The notes: a model not told the origin generated them from the letters alone. A stretch of 64,000 bases of DNA from Candidatus Cryosericum terrychapinii (GCF_003570925.1 NZ_QXIS01000032.1:1-64000), one strand, 5' to 3'. Positions 51,216 through 62,592 are shown, counted from the stretch's first letter. Made by a program: numbers and translations.

Positions 51216-54200
51216 ATGAAGAAAACGATTCGCTTGCTGTGCGTGATTGCACTCCTTGGAGCGTTGTTGACGCCCGGCACGGGAACGGCGACGGGCGCTG
51301 TTGCGTTGACCGAGGTCGACACGATCGGCGTGATGCCCTCTGACTATGTCGGGACGTTGACCATCGAGAGTGTCAACACGGTCGAGAAGGATTATCCGTC
51401 GGCACAGGCATTCCCGTCGCAGGGCGTGGCTGTTCTGCCGAATGGGGACGTCGTCGTGTGTGACACTGGGTACGGCCGCATCCACGTTCTCTCGGCTGAC
51501 CTTGTCCACAAGCGCGTCATCGGGTCGTTGGGGAGCGGGCGCGGGCAGCTTCAGTACCCGGCCGATGTAGCTGTGGACAGTGCCGGCAACATTTATGTCG
51601 CTGACTTTTTCGGCAACAAGGTTGTCAAGTACGGCGCCGACGGCTCGGTCGTGATGGAGTTCGGCTCGGAAGGCAAGGCAGCCGGCCAGTTCGAGGGACC
51701 GGCCGGCATCGCCGTGACGCCGGACGGCAGCATCTGGGTCGCAGACCAGTTGAACGACCGCCTGGAGCAGTTCACGGCGACAGGCACCTACGTAACAACC
51801 GTGACAGGCATCTCCCGTCCCGCCGGCATGACCTCGGCGGGTCTCTTCTCCTATGTCGTTTCCAGTGGCGACAGCGCCGTTTACCGGTTGAGCGGAACGA
51901 CGGCTGTGCGTGTTTTTGCGGCGCCTGGAGATGCGGAGAATCTCATCACCAGCGCTGCTGACCTCGCAGTGGACACAAAGGGCAGCATCTACGTGGCAGA
52001 CCGCGGCACGGGTGAACTGACGGTCCCAGCCGTCAAGGTCTTCTCCGGCAGCGGGCAGTACCAGCACAGTTTTGGACAGTATCCGGCCGACATGACCGAC
52101 ATCCAGGACGGCGAAGTGCTCAGTCCCGGCGGTGTCGCCGTTGCACCTGACGGCATGGTCTACGTCATGAACAGCGGGTTCTTCCGCGACGCGACCAATC
52201 CCTTTGGTAGCGGCTACCACGCGAAACTTATTGAGTATGCTCCTGACGGCAGCGTGGTGGCTGTCCAGGACTATGCCATCGACCTCCGAGGTCGGCTCAA
52301 CAATCCCCAGGACGTTGCAGTGGACGGCAAGGGTCAGCTGTGGGTAGCATGCAGCTCGCCCGCGGTCTCCGCAGACGGGCAGACGATCGAGTGGAACCGC
52401 GGGTACGTGGACGCCCTGGACCGCAGCGGCAATGAGCTGTTCACTGTCATGCGTGCAGGTTCCCGTTCGATGCAGCTGGTGGAATCCGTCGCGGCAAGCG
52501 GTGCAGGACTAGTGTACGTCGCGGCGCAGGATGCCAGGGGAGGATTCATCGCTGTCTATGATGAAGCCGGCAACTATGTCAGGACTATTGCCGCCGGCAA
52601 GGTTGACGGGCCGGGCGATCTCGAGGTGGCAAGCGATGGGACGCTGTGGGCCTGCAACCAGGGCGACGCATCTGTCGTCCATCTGGCGGCTGACGGCACC
52701 GAACTGGGCCGTTTCACGACTGCCGGTATGCCCGGCGGGCTGACCGTTCTTCCTGGCGGAGACCTGCTCGTCTGCCTCTGGGGTGAGTCTTCTGAAGTTC
52801 AGCAGGTGGTTCGCTATGGCTCCACGGGGGTCGTCATCCGGGTGTTCGGAGCAGCGGGCGGTGGTCGCGGCCCCGGCCAGATGTACTATCCTCACGATGC
52901 GATGCTGCTGCCCGACGGCCTTATCCTGGTAAGCGATGCCGAGAACGGGCGCTTCGTCGCGTTCCATCAGGACGGATCGGTGGCCTGGACGACGGCCAGG
53001 TCCTGGTATCTGCCGGGCAGGATGACGTGGTCGGCGCAGGGCACCCTCTATGTGACCGACGGCTTTCATAACGTGATCCGGGAGTTCAGCTATGGACAAC
53101 CGGGGGCGTCGCAGGATGCCGGCGTGACCGTCCGGCTGGACACCGTGGAGCGCTTGGTCTCGGCTGGAACGACGACCCGCCTTGAGGTGAGTCTTCGCAA
53201 CCGGGGTTCCCGGACGGACACGTTTGCGGTCAAGTCGACGGTCCGTGCCGGGAGCACGTGGTCGAGTTCTGTCAGTCCCGCGTCGGTCACGGTATTGTCT
53301 GGAGCGACAGGAACGGTAGAAGTGACGGTCCAGGTCCCGGCGGGACTTGCGCCGGGGACAGTCGGCACCGTGGATGTCGAGGTCAGCAGCGCGCTGGACC
53401 CGGCAAGCATCACGACTGTCCATGCCGAAGTCGCAATTCGCACTGCTCCGCCCGTGGTTATTGGGGGAGTCTCAGTCGAAACATCGATGGGAGCGACAGT
53501 GGATGTGCCGCTGGACGCACGCGACGTGGAGAATCTGTATGGAGCGGGGTGCCGTGTCACGTATGACGACAAGGCCCTGCAGTTCGTGAGTGTCGCGAAG
53601 GGCAGTCTTCTGGGAACCGAAACCCTGTTCATCGAGGATCACGGCACCGCAGGCGAAGTAACCGTCGCGTCGACACTCGAGGGCGATGCCCAGCCGGTCA
53701 GTGGAGACGGCAGTATCGCGGTCCTGACGTTCCGCGCGCTCGGGGCCGGAACGACACAGTTGGACATCGACGAGCTTCAGTTGCTGGGTGGAGACGGGGG
53801 CAAGCAGGAACTTGCAGGCAAGGCGCGTTCCATTCCCGTGCGTGTCATCGGAGAACAACCCCGGACGGTTCTTGTCCTTCATATCGGCTTGCCGACCATG
53901 AAAGCCGGCAGCTCAAACGTCGTACTGGATGCGCCGCCGGTCATTGGTGAGGGCCGCACGCTGCTCCCGATCAGGGCAGTCGTCGAATCCCTTGGCGGAA
54001 CCGTTGCCTGGGATGCCACTAGTCAGACGGTGAGCATATCGCTCGACGGGACCGAACTCGAGCTCGTCATCGGGAAGTCGAGCGCATTGGTGAATAGTAA
54101 ATCGATGCCCATCGACAGCATGAACCCAAAGGTTGTGCCTCAGATCCTGAACAGTCGTACGATGCTCCCTCTGCGCTTCGTCGCCGAGAGCCTGGGCGCA

Positions 54201-54257
54201 GACGTGCAGTGGGAAGATTCGACTCAGACGATCACGATTACGTACCCCAAGCCCTGA
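51216..54257 (+). CDS. NHL-repeat protein with cohesin and copper amine oxidase N-like domains
   Basis: A 1013-residue secreted protein. Signal peptide; about six NHL/propeller repeats (AVDSAGNIYVADFFGNKV, GIAVTPDGSIWVADQLNDR, DVAVDGKGQLWVA) up to residue 630; a CARDB/NPCBM-like beta domain (LRNRGSRTDTFAVKS); a cohesin domain around 745-880 (VDVPLDARDVENLYGAGCRV, GDGSIAVLTFRALGAGTTQL); and a C-terminal copper-amine-oxidase-N-like domain (GRTLLPIRAVVESLGGTVAW, SRTMLPLRFVAESLGADVQW). It starts 9 bp after the protease gene with GGAGGCGG, so the two are co-transcribed and may bind each other. Confidence 0.83.
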   Translation: MKKTIRLLCVIALLGALLTPGTGTATGAVALTEVDTIGVMPSDYVGTLTIESVNTVEKDYPSAQAFPSQGVAVLPNGDVVVCDTGYGRIHVLSADLVHKRVIGSLGSGRGQLQYPADVAVDSAGNIYVADFFGNKVVKYGADGSVVMEFGSEGKAAGQFEGPAGIAVTPDGSIWVADQLNDRLEQFTATGTYVTTVTGISRPAGMTSAGLFSYVVSSGDSAVYRLSGTTAVRVFAAPGDAENLITSAADLAVDTKGSIYVADRGTGELTVPAVKVFSGSGQYQHSFGQYPADMTDIQDGEVLSPGGVAVAPDGMVYVMNSGFFRDATNPFGSGYHAKLIEYAPDGSVVAVQDYAIDLRGRLNNPQDVAVDGKGQLWVACSSPAVSADGQTIEWNRGYVDALDRSGNELFTVMRAGSRSMQLVESVAASGAGLVYVAAQDARGGFIAVYDEAGNYVRTIAAGKVDGPGDLEVASDGTLWACNQGDASVVHLAADGTELGRFTTAGMPGGLTVLPGGDLLVCLWGESSEVQQVVRYGSTGVVIRVFGAAGGGRGPGQMYYPHDAMLLPDGLILVSDAENGRFVAFHQDGSVAWTTARSWYLPGRMTWSAQGTLYVTDGFHNVIREFSYGQPGASQDAGVTVRLDTVERLVSAGTTTRLEVSLRNRGSRTDTFAVKSTVRAGSTWSSSVSPASVTVLSGATGTVEVTVQVPAGLAPGTVGTVDVEVSSALDPASITTVHAEVAIRTAPPVVIGGVSVETSMGATVDVPLDARDVENLYGAGCRVTYDDKALQFVSVAKGSLLGTETLFIEDHGTAGEVTVASTLEGDAQPVSGDGSIAVLTFRALGAGTTQLDIDELQLLGGDGGKQELAGKARSIPVRVIGEQPRTVLVLHIGLPTMKAGSSNVVLDAPPVIGEGRTLLPIRAVVESLGGTVAWDATSQTVSISLDGTELELVIGKSSALVNSKSMPIDSMNPKVVPQILNSRTMLPLRFVAESLGADVQWEDSTQTITITYPKP

Positions 54258-54272
54258 GTTTCTCCGGGTTGC

Positions 54273-54314
54273 GGGCATGAAGATGCCCCCGTGAATGGGG
54301 GCATCTTCATGCCC
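54273..54314. terminator. 18-bp hairpin after the NHL/cohesin gene
   Basis: GGGCATGAAGATGCCCCC (54273-54290) pairs perfectly with the segment 54297-54314 around the loop GTGAAT. There is no T-run, but the stem is strong. Confidence 0.65.
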
Positions 54315-54528
54315 CGTCTGGTGGGGCGATGTGCATGAGTCCGCCGTCAGCGTTGTCTCGACCGGTGAATGGCGTAGACTATCACAAGGAGTCTTCCATG
54401 CTTTCGACGGCATGAGAGTGATCCAGGTGTTCTCCCAATCGTGGCATGAACCTGATCGGCTCCAGCTGCGTGCGTATTGATTTGCTCCAGAGTAGTGGCT
54501 CTGCTTTGAAACAGGAGGTTGACGTATC

Positions 54529-57402
54529 ATGACTGGACAGACGGCAATGATATCGGCGTTTGGCGTACTGCTGCTGGTGGCTGTCGCCATCTTCATCTGG
54601 GTGCGCAGGAGCAAGTTCGGCGGCTGGGCCCTGGGGCTCAGCGTGGCGCTTATGCTCGTCGCAGTCGCGGGGCTGCTGTTCTCGGCACTGGCCGGCATCT
54701 ATACGGATTTCCTGTTCTTCACCGAGGTCAGCTACCGGCAGGTCTTCTGGACGAGGACACTGGCGAGAATCGCCGCTTATGTGGCGGGCGCCATCGTGGC
54801 CTATGCCGTGGTGTGGGCGGTTACCGGACTTCCACGCGGCCTGTTCGCGGGGATGAACGCGGACGACGCCCTTCACACCTCCCAGGTCCTCAAATGGACG
54901 CGTATCGTTATCGCCGTTGTCGCTGCGAATTTCGTCGGGCTGGGCGCAAGCGGTCTCAGTCTGCAGCTGCTGGCGGCAGTACGCCAGGTGGCCTCGACGA
55001 TGTACACCGACCCCATCTTCGGTCACAGCATCAGCTTCTACTTCTTCACCTATCCTGTCATGCGAGGGCTCCTGGGCATTCTTGCGGGCATCGTCGTGGG
55101 TGGTATGGCGGTGATCGGCGCGAGTTTCCTCATGGCGAGTTCGGTGCCGGGTGACGCTGCCCTGCGCCGTGGGCTGCGCAATCGCCTGAGCTTCTTCGCA
55201 GGCATCCTGCTGCTGATCGCGGCTGTGGGAGTCTGGATCTCGATGTATGGGCTCCTGTTCCAGAGCAACGGCGTCGTGTTCGGCGTGAGCAACGTGGATC
55301 AGGTCGTCCGCATCCCGCTCATCAAGGCGACGGCCGTGGGCGTCCTGCTGTGCGGCATCGTGTTCCTGCTGGCTTCGTTCAAGCCACGGTTGGCAAACCC
55401 GAGATTCCTCGGCTGGGTAGGCGCCATCACGCTCATCGCCTATATTCTGCTTGTGTCCGGCATCCCAGCGCTCTATCAGCGCTTTGTCGTCAAGCCCAAC
55501 GAACTCTCGCGCGAGACGCCCTATCTAGCCAACAATATCACGGCGACCAACACTGCTTTCGGCTTGTCGGCGGTCAACGTGATCCCCGATCCCGGGACGC
55601 AGACGACCTTGACCGCAGGCGCAGTCATCGCCAACAAGGACGTGCTTCAGAACGTGCGGCTGTGGGACTGGCGCGCACTGGCCGACACCAATGAGCAGCT
55701 GCAGTCCATTCGTAGCTACTATAAGTTCAACGACATCGACATCGACCGCTACATATTGAACGGGACGTCGCAGGAGGTCATGATCGCTGCGCGCGAACTG
55801 GAGCAGTCACTGCTGCCAGACACGTCGCGCAGTTTCGTCAATGATCGCCTGGTCTACACCCATGGGTTCGGCGTGGTCGCAAATGGTGTCAGCGACTTCT
55901 CGTCCGAAGGCGCTCCCGTATATGCGGTAAAGGACATTCCCCCCGTCAGCAGCGGTGGGTTCGTGGATATTTCCGAGCCACGCATCTACTACGGTGAAGG
56001 CACGAGCGGGTTTGCCATCGTCAAGGGTAACTCGTCGGAATTCGACTATCCGCAAGGCGATGCCAACAAGCAGTACCAGTATACGGGCAACGGCGGCATC
56101 CGCCTCTCCATGCTCAACCGCCTGGCCTTCTCCTTCGTCAACCAGAATATCAACATCCTGATATCGGGACAGATCAGCAGTGAATCACGTATCATGGTCT
56201 ACCGCAATCTCCAGGAACGCATCAAGCACATCGCGCCGTTCCTCGAGGTGGACAGTGACCCTTACATCGTCGTGGACCCCGAAGGCAAGCTCTTCTGGTT
56301 CGGCCAGGGGTATACGACGTCGCAGTACTTTCCCTACAGCGAGTACTACGACGCAGGCACAGAGTTGAGCGGCAAGGTCGTCAACTACGTTCGCAACAGT
56401 TTCATGTACACTGTGAACGCATTCGATGGGACAACGACCTTCTACCTCATCGACAAAGCCGATCCTGTTGCGGCTACCATAGACCGCGTCTACCCGGGGT
56501 TGTTCAAGTCGCTCGACGATGCTCCGTCATTTGTCAAGGACCACTACCGGTATCCATCCGGGCTGGGCGCGCTGCAGAGCCGCGTCTTCTCGAAGTACCA
56601 CATGACGGACCCGCGTGTGTTTTATGGGCAGGAAGACCAGTGGGCGGTGGCGAAGGAACGCTACCTGGGAACAGATACGCCTATCGAGCCCTACTATATC
56701 TTCTTCAGGCTGCCAGGGTCGACGGGGCCTGTGTTCTCGCTGGTCACGCCGTTCACGCCAGTCGGCAAGGACAACCTCGTGGCGCTTATGGCAATCAGTT
56801 CCGATATCAACAGTCCTGACCGTGTGTCGGTCATCAAGTTCAGCAAGGACCGTGTCGTGTACGGTCCGTTCCAGGTCGAGGCCCGCATTGATCAGGATAC
56901 GGAGATCTCCAAGACGTTGACGCTCTGGAATCAGCAGGGTTCGCAGGTCCTGCGGGGTAACATGCTCATCCTGCCGGTCGATGGCTCACTGCTGTATATC
57001 GAGCCCATCTATCTGCAGTCCAGCAGTTCCAAGATGCCGCAGATCAAGAAGATCGTCGCGGCCACCAAAGACAAACTGGTGTGGGGGGATAATCTGGACC
57101 AGGCTCTGAGCAGTCTGCTGGGAACTCCGGTGGACATTGGCGGGGTAGGACCTGCGACCACTGCACCTGGGCCGGTCGTAACACCCGGAACGGTCGTAAC
57201 ACCTGAGACTGGGACGACGGGCGGGAATGTCACGCCTGGGACGGTGACTGCCGAACAGAAGGCGCTCATCGCGGAAGCAGTCGCCACGATGACCCGGTAC
57301 AAACAGTACACGGCGACGGGCGACTTCGCGAGTGCAGGGCAGGAACTCAAGGCGCTCGAGGATGTCCTGGCAAAACTGGACGCCTTGAACACGACGCCCT
57401 GA
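54529..57402 (+). CDS. UPF0182 family membrane protein
   Basis: A 957-residue COG1615/UPF0182 protein: seven predicted transmembrane segments in the first 310 residues (e.g. FTEVSYRQVFWTRTLARI, FYFFTYPVMRGLLG), then a large outside domain with the family's conserved YLANNITATNTAFGL, FVNDRLVYTHGFGVV, YYGEGTSGFAIVK, RLAFSFVNQNINIL and DPYIVVDPEGKLFW. The C terminus has a Thr/Pro/Gly-rich linker and a short helix. Function is unknown. CAGGAGG lies upstream of the ATG. Monocistronic. Confidence 0.9.
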   Translation: MTGQTAMISAFGVLLLVAVAIFIWVRRSKFGGWALGLSVALMLVAVAGLLFSALAGIYTDFLFFTEVSYRQVFWTRTLARIAAYVAGAIVAYAVVWAVTGLPRGLFAGMNADDALHTSQVLKWTRIVIAVVAANFVGLGASGLSLQLLAAVRQVASTMYTDPIFGHSISFYFFTYPVMRGLLGILAGIVVGGMAVIGASFLMASSVPGDAALRRGLRNRLSFFAGILLLIAAVGVWISMYGLLFQSNGVVFGVSNVDQVVRIPLIKATAVGVLLCGIVFLLASFKPRLANPRFLGWVGAITLIAYILLVSGIPALYQRFVVKPNELSRETPYLANNITATNTAFGLSAVNVIPDPGTQTTLTAGAVIANKDVLQNVRLWDWRALADTNEQLQSIRSYYKFNDIDIDRYILNGTSQEVMIAARELEQSLLPDTSRSFVNDRLVYTHGFGVVANGVSDFSSEGAPVYAVKDIPPVSSGGFVDISEPRIYYGEGTSGFAIVKGNSSEFDYPQGDANKQYQYTGNGGIRLSMLNRLAFSFVNQNINILISGQISSESRIMVYRNLQERIKHIAPFLEVDSDPYIVVDPEGKLFWFGQGYTTSQYFPYSEYYDAGTELSGKVVNYVRNSFMYTVNAFDGTTTFYLIDKADPVAATIDRVYPGLFKSLDDAPSFVKDHYRYPSGLGALQSRVFSKYHMTDPRVFYGQEDQWAVAKERYLGTDTPIEPYYIFFRLPGSTGPVFSLVTPFTPVGKDNLVALMAISSDINSPDRVSVIKFSKDRVVYGPFQVEARIDQDTEISKTLTLWNQQGSQVLRGNMLILPVDGSLLYIEPIYLQSSSSKMPQIKKIVAATKDKLVWGDNLDQALSSLLGTPVDIGGVGPATTAPGPVVTPGTVVTPETGTTGGNVTPGTVTAEQKALIAEAVATMTRYKQYTATGDFASAGQELKALEDVLAKLDALNTTP

Positions 57403-57424
57403 CACCAACCCCAGAGTGTGCAGG

Positions 57425-57452
57425 CGGGCCACGGCATGCCGTGGCCCGTTTT
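57425..57452 (+). terminator. Rho-independent terminator
   Basis: CGGGCCACGGC pairs with GCCGTGGCCCG (57425-57435, 57438-57448), then TTTT. Confidence 0.75.
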
Positions 57453-57518
57453 GCATATACTGGACGAAAGGCACCGACTCTCCTCCAAAATTCCGGTGTC
57501 TTTGGTGGAGACCTGGAC

Positions 57519-57776
57519 ATGATGCGACAACCTGACCTACGGCGTGGAATTCCTCTGGCGTTGCGCGCTGGTACGCTGATGGGAACAGGAGCTCCTCTTT
57601 CAAAACTGCTGGTCTCCCGGACGGACCCCGTGGCCCTTGCAGGAGCGCTATATACCGGTCCGGCGCTCATCGCCGCTCTGGCGCAGCTGCTGGGATCCGT
57701 ATCCAACGGAGTCGTCTTTGTCGTGGAACGCGACGACGAGAGGCGTTCACTGGCATGGGAGGTGGTGGAGCGATGA
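57519..57776 (+). pseudogene. truncated EamA-type transporter N terminus
   Basis: An 85-residue ORF whose first 60 residues (LRRGIPLALRAGTLMGTGAP, LSKLLVSRTDPVALAG) duplicate the N terminus of the next gene (RRGIPLALGAGVLFGLSAP, LSKLIVAGMDPIALAG), followed by an unrelated hydrophilic end. Only two transmembrane helices remain of ten. It has a GGAGA ribosome site and overlaps the intact gene by 4 bp, so it is probably translated. Partial tandem duplication is the simplest origin. Confidence 0.65.
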
Positions 57777-58657
57777 ACGTCCGCCGAGGCATCCCACTTG
57801 CGCTGGGAGCAGGAGTCCTGTTCGGACTCAGTGCTCCGTTGTCGAAGCTCATCGTCGCCGGGATGGATCCGATCGCGCTGGCTGGTGTCCTCTACCTTGG
57901 TGCATTCGTGGCCGTGTCTGTAGGTCGTCTGCTCGGGGTGACGCGTGGACTGCACAGCGAACCACTCCGGCGCCTGGACGTGCCGTATGTGCTCACGATG
58001 ATCGCCGTCGGTGGGGTCGTGGCGCCAATACTCCTGATGTTCGGCGTGCGTGCGGCGTCGGGGTTTACGGCATCGCTGCTCCTGAACTTCGAGGGCGTGA
58101 CCACGGCGGTTATTGCATGGATGTTCTTCAGGGAGCGTGTTTCGGGGGCGGTGTGGGCTGCGGTCGTGCTGATGACGACGACCGGTGTCCTCCTCACCGG
58201 GGTCGCAGCGGGCGGGAGGTCCAGCATGGTCGGACCGCTGCTGATCATAGGTGCTGCCATTGGGTGGGGCGTCGACAACAACGTGTCCGCGAGGCTGTCC
58301 CACTGCGATCCGCTTATCCTGGTCAGTATCAAGGGACTGGCCGCGGGGCTCTTCTCTCTGGGGCTCTCGTGGGCGACCAGAGGCAGCCTTCCTGCCCCAG
58401 GCAGCCTCCTGGCCGGTCTCGGCGTCGGCTGCATCTCGTATGGGGTCTCTCTGGTGCTGTTCATCCTTTCGCTCAAGGTCATGGGCGCGGCCCGTACGGG
58501 AGCCTTCTTTGCCGTTGGTCCCCTGGCCGGTGCCCTGCTGTCGCTGGTCATCTTCCGTAGCCCGTTCACGTGGTCGATGGCGGCGGCGCTGGTCCTGACA
58601 GCAGCATCGATCGCGCTGGTGGCAAGCGAGGGCCTGCGCACTGATGGAAGACAATAA
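57773..58657 (+). CDS. EamA family (DMT superfamily) transporter
   Basis: A 294-residue membrane protein with ten predicted helices in two EamA repeats; GLSAPLSKLIVAGMDPIALA, FRERVSGAVWAAVVLMTTTG and ARTGAFFAVGPLAGALLSL are typical. It exports a small metabolite of unknown nature. Start 57773 overlaps the stop of the truncated copy (ATGA). Confidence 0.85.
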   Translation: MNVRRGIPLALGAGVLFGLSAPLSKLIVAGMDPIALAGVLYLGAFVAVSVGRLLGVTRGLHSEPLRRLDVPYVLTMIAVGGVVAPILLMFGVRAASGFTASLLLNFEGVTTAVIAWMFFRERVSGAVWAAVVLMTTTGVLLTGVAAGGRSSMVGPLLIIGAAIGWGVDNNVSARLSHCDPLILVSIKGLAAGLFSLGLSWATRGSLPAPGSLLAGLGVGCISYGVSLVLFILSLKVMGAARTGAFFAVGPLAGALLSLVIFRSPFTWSMAAALVLTAASIALVASEGLRTDGRQ

Positions 58658-58732
58658 GCCGACCAGTTGACCGACTGACCGTTCGGGGCAAACTGTAATA
58701 TTTGTAGGCAGTTCGTCATCGGGGAGGCTCAT

Positions 58733-59170
58733 ATGAAGTGGGTAACGCGCGCGCACGTGCATGTGGACAGGATCGCCTGTCCATGGCTGATCAGCCGGTT
58801 CGTCGACAGCGAAGCGGAGTTCGTGTTTGTGGCGACCGACATTGTGGATCAGTTTGGTCAGAACGAGGTCGCGACACCCTTTGACCTTGAAGGCGCCGAG
58901 CTGGGTCACCAGGACGGTCACTGCAGCTTTGTCTCCATCATGGAGAAGTATCATCTCACCGACAAGGCGCTCTTGCAGCTTGCCGACGTCGTCAACGCTG
59001 CGGATACGGATCAACTGGACGCGAACCCGTACGCCAGGGGGCTCGAAGCGTTGGCGCAGGGTTTCTCTTTGATGTATCCCGACGACGTCAGCAACCTGGA
59101 GGCGCAGTTCGTTGTCTATGATGCCTTGTACGCGTTCTTCCGGCTCAAGGTCGCCCGCGAGAGCACGTAA
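58733..59170 (+). CDS. ChrB C-terminal domain protein (chromate resistance-like)
   Basis: A 145-residue protein matching the C-terminal domain of ChrB: KWVTRAHVHVDRIACPWLIS, ATPFDLEGAELGHQDGHCSF, ADVVNAADTDQL and FVVYDALYAFFRLK. It lacks the N-terminal DNA-binding part, so it is probably an accessory or enzyme-like protein rather than a regulator. The chrA pair lies 53 kb away. Monocistronic, with GGGGAGG before the ATG. Confidence 0.8.
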   Translation: MKWVTRAHVHVDRIACPWLISRFVDSEAEFVFVATDIVDQFGQNEVATPFDLEGAELGHQDGHCSFVSIMEKYHLTDKALLQLADVVNAADTDQLDANPYARGLEALAQGFSLMYPDDVSNLEAQFVVYDALYAFFRLKVAREST

Positions 59171-59200
59171 ACTCACACATCCTCACACTGGAAACACTGA

Positions 59201-60538
<1,338 letters not shown>

Positions 60539-60569
60539 GTAGCGGGCAAGAGTAATTGAACGGCGCGGC

Positions 60570-61811
60570 ATGACTCCTGTCGACAAGATGAATCAGGAGC
60601 GCGTGCCGCGCCGTGGCATTAGCAGCGTCATCCGCAGCTTCTTTGCGCTGAACTCCAGTATGATCGCCCTGCTCGCCATGGTTGTTCTGGTGGGCATGGG
60701 CGAAAAGATGGCCGAGCGGTTCCTTCCCCTTTATCTCATGGCTGTGGGCGGTACGACGTGGGCAGTCGGTTCGCTGAACGGCATGGACAACCTGCTGTCG
60801 GCACTGTACAGCTTTCCCGGCGGATACCTTAGCGACCTGCTGGGCTACAAGAAAGCGCTCATCGTGTTCAACCTCGTCGCGATGGTGGGGTATGTGATCG
60901 TCATTCTCGTCCCCACCTGGTGGGCGGTCCTCATCGGCGCTGTCTTCTTCATCTCCTGGACCGCTATCTCACTGCCTGCGATCATGTCACTGGTCAGCAA
61001 GGCTGTCCCAAAGGACAAGCGCACAATGGGTGTCAGCCTCCACTCGCTGACACGGCGCATCCCCATGGCCCTGGGGCCACTCGTGGGTGGCGCGCTCATC
61101 CAGGTGTTTGGACGCATCAACGGTGTTCGCATCTCGTTCGGGGTCGCCCTCCTGCTGGGGGCTGTGGCCATCGTGCTGGAGATTTTCTTCATCGAGGAAG
61201 ACCCGGACGCAGGCAAGAAGGACCGTGCTGTTCACCTCAGGGATTCCATCCACTTCATTACACCCGACCTGCGCAACCTGCTTATTTCGGACATCCTCAT
61301 CCGGTTCGCTGAACAGATTCCCTATGCGTTCGTCGTCCTCTGGGCTGTGGACCGGAACGGCATTACGCCCCTGCAATTCGGCGTCCTGACCACGATCGAG
61401 ATGGTAACGGCGATGCTTGTCTACATCCCCATCGCGATCCTGGCCGACCGCAACAGCAAGAAACCGTTTGTGCTGACGACCTTCGTCTTCTTTACGGCAT
61501 TCCCGATCGTGCTGTACTTCAGCCGGTCATTCCCTGCTCTGTGCGGCGCCTTCGTCCTGCGTGGGCTCAAGGAATATGGTGAGCCGACGCGGAAGGCGCT
61601 GATCATGGACCTTGCTCCAGAGAACGCCAAGGCGTCGACGTTTGGGACGTACTATCTCCTGCGCGACCTCATTGTCTCGGTCGCCGCGTTTGGCGCCGCC
61701 TGGTTGTGGAACAAGGGACCGGGAGTGAACTTCTTCACCGCCGCGGCCTTCGGGGCGGCCGGTACAATCTACTTCGCGGTGTTCGGGCGCGACCTCAAGT
61801 CGGCTGCCTGA
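60570..61811 (+). CDS. MFS transporter
   Basis: A 413-residue major facilitator with about twelve helices; the loop 2-3 motif is GGYLSDLLGYKKAL and the mid-protein mirror is IAILADRNSKKPFV. Substrate unknown. It lies 31 bp downstream of enolase. Its 3' end overlaps the convergent PAP2 gene by 43 bp. Confidence 0.85.
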   Translation: MTPVDKMNQERVPRRGISSVIRSFFALNSSMIALLAMVVLVGMGEKMAERFLPLYLMAVGGTTWAVGSLNGMDNLLSALYSFPGGYLSDLLGYKKALIVFNLVAMVGYVIVILVPTWWAVLIGAVFFISWTAISLPAIMSLVSKAVPKDKRTMGVSLHSLTRRIPMALGPLVGGALIQVFGRINGVRISFGVALLLGAVAIVLEIFFIEEDPDAGKKDRAVHLRDSIHFITPDLRNLLISDILIRFAEQIPYAFVVLWAVDRNGITPLQFGVLTTIEMVTAMLVYIPIAILADRNSKKPFVLTTFVFFTAFPIVLYFSRSFPALCGAFVLRGLKEYGEPTRKALIMDLAPENAKASTFGTYYLLRDLIVSVAAFGAAWLWNKGPGVNFFTAAAFGAAGTIYFAVFGRDLKSAA

Positions 61812-62503
61812 GTGTTCGCGGCGCTCCGCCGACGGACAAAGTCGGGCACGCCTACGACGAGAATGGACCACCACAGCCCGACACCCCATCCCCCGAGGAC
61901 GTCCGACAGGTAGTGCACGCCGAGGTACAAGCGGCTGAAGCCGATCATTAGAGGGAAGAGGGCGGCAAGGACCAGCCAGAGTCCTCTGAGACGTGGCGAG
62001 TGTGCGGCGCGGAACAGCAGATAGAAACCCAGGGCGTACAGGGCAACTGAGATGTTCGCGTGGCCTGAAGGAAAGCTGCCATCCAACTCTGTCAGGACGG
62101 AGAAAATGGCCGGTGGACGCGGACGTCCGAAACCAGCCTTGCCAAGGTAGACGACCAGTTCTGATCCGGCACAGGTCAACGCCAGCGTCAGGGCTGCCCG
62201 TCGTCTGCGGTTCCACAGGAAGATGACTGCGGCAACTACCACCAGGGTTGCCACCTCCCAGTTGCCCACGAACGAGACTGCTTCGAAGAAGCCTATGCCG
62301 AATGGCGTACGGTGCGCGGCGAGCCAGTGCACGAGCCAGCCGTCCACGCGGACGATGCTCTCATTGTCGAGGACGTCCTCCGCCAGTCCCGAAGCGAGGG
62401 CGCCGATGTACAGCAGGGCCGCGCCGACAAGTGCCGCAAATGGCCAGGGGTTCTCCAGCCACAGACGGGCGCGGTTCACGATGAACGAAGTCTGTTTTCT
62501 CAT
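61769..62503 (-). CDS. PAP2 family membrane phosphatase
   Basis: A 244-residue protein with about six helices and the three-part phosphatase signature: KAGFGRPRPP, LDGSFPSGHANIS, SRLYLGVHYLSDVLGG. Likely dephosphorylates a lipid phosphate such as undecaprenyl pyrophosphate. ATG 62503 is preferred over a far-upstream start at 62575, which would add an unusual Cys/His-rich segment. Confidence 0.85.
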   Translation of the reverse strand: MRKQTSFIVNRARLWLENPWPFAALVGAALLYIGALASGLAEDVLDNESIVRVDGWLVHWLAAHRTPFGIGFFEAVSFVGNWEVATLVVVAAVIFLWNRRRRAALTLALTCAGSELVVYLGKAGFGRPRPPAIFSVLTELDGSFPSGHANISVALYALGFYLLFRAAHSPRLRGLWLVLAALFPLMIGFSRLYLGVHYLSDVLGGWGVGLWWSILVVGVPDFVRRRSAANTQAADLRSRPNTAK

Positions 62504-62592
62504 GCAGACATGATAGCAGAACTGATGCGGAAGCATGCATGTCCGGACTTGCCTGAAGAAGTTGTCCCGATACACTTCAGAGGTGGGAGCCT

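Noticed and set aside
50751-52220. 489-codon minus-strand ORF across the protease/NHL gene junction
   Set aside because: It is antisense to two well-supported genes, spans their boundary and shows no domain.
57519-57776. Independent small multidrug-type transporter
   Set aside because: Its sequence is a clear duplicate of the neighbouring EamA N terminus and loses similarity after two helices.
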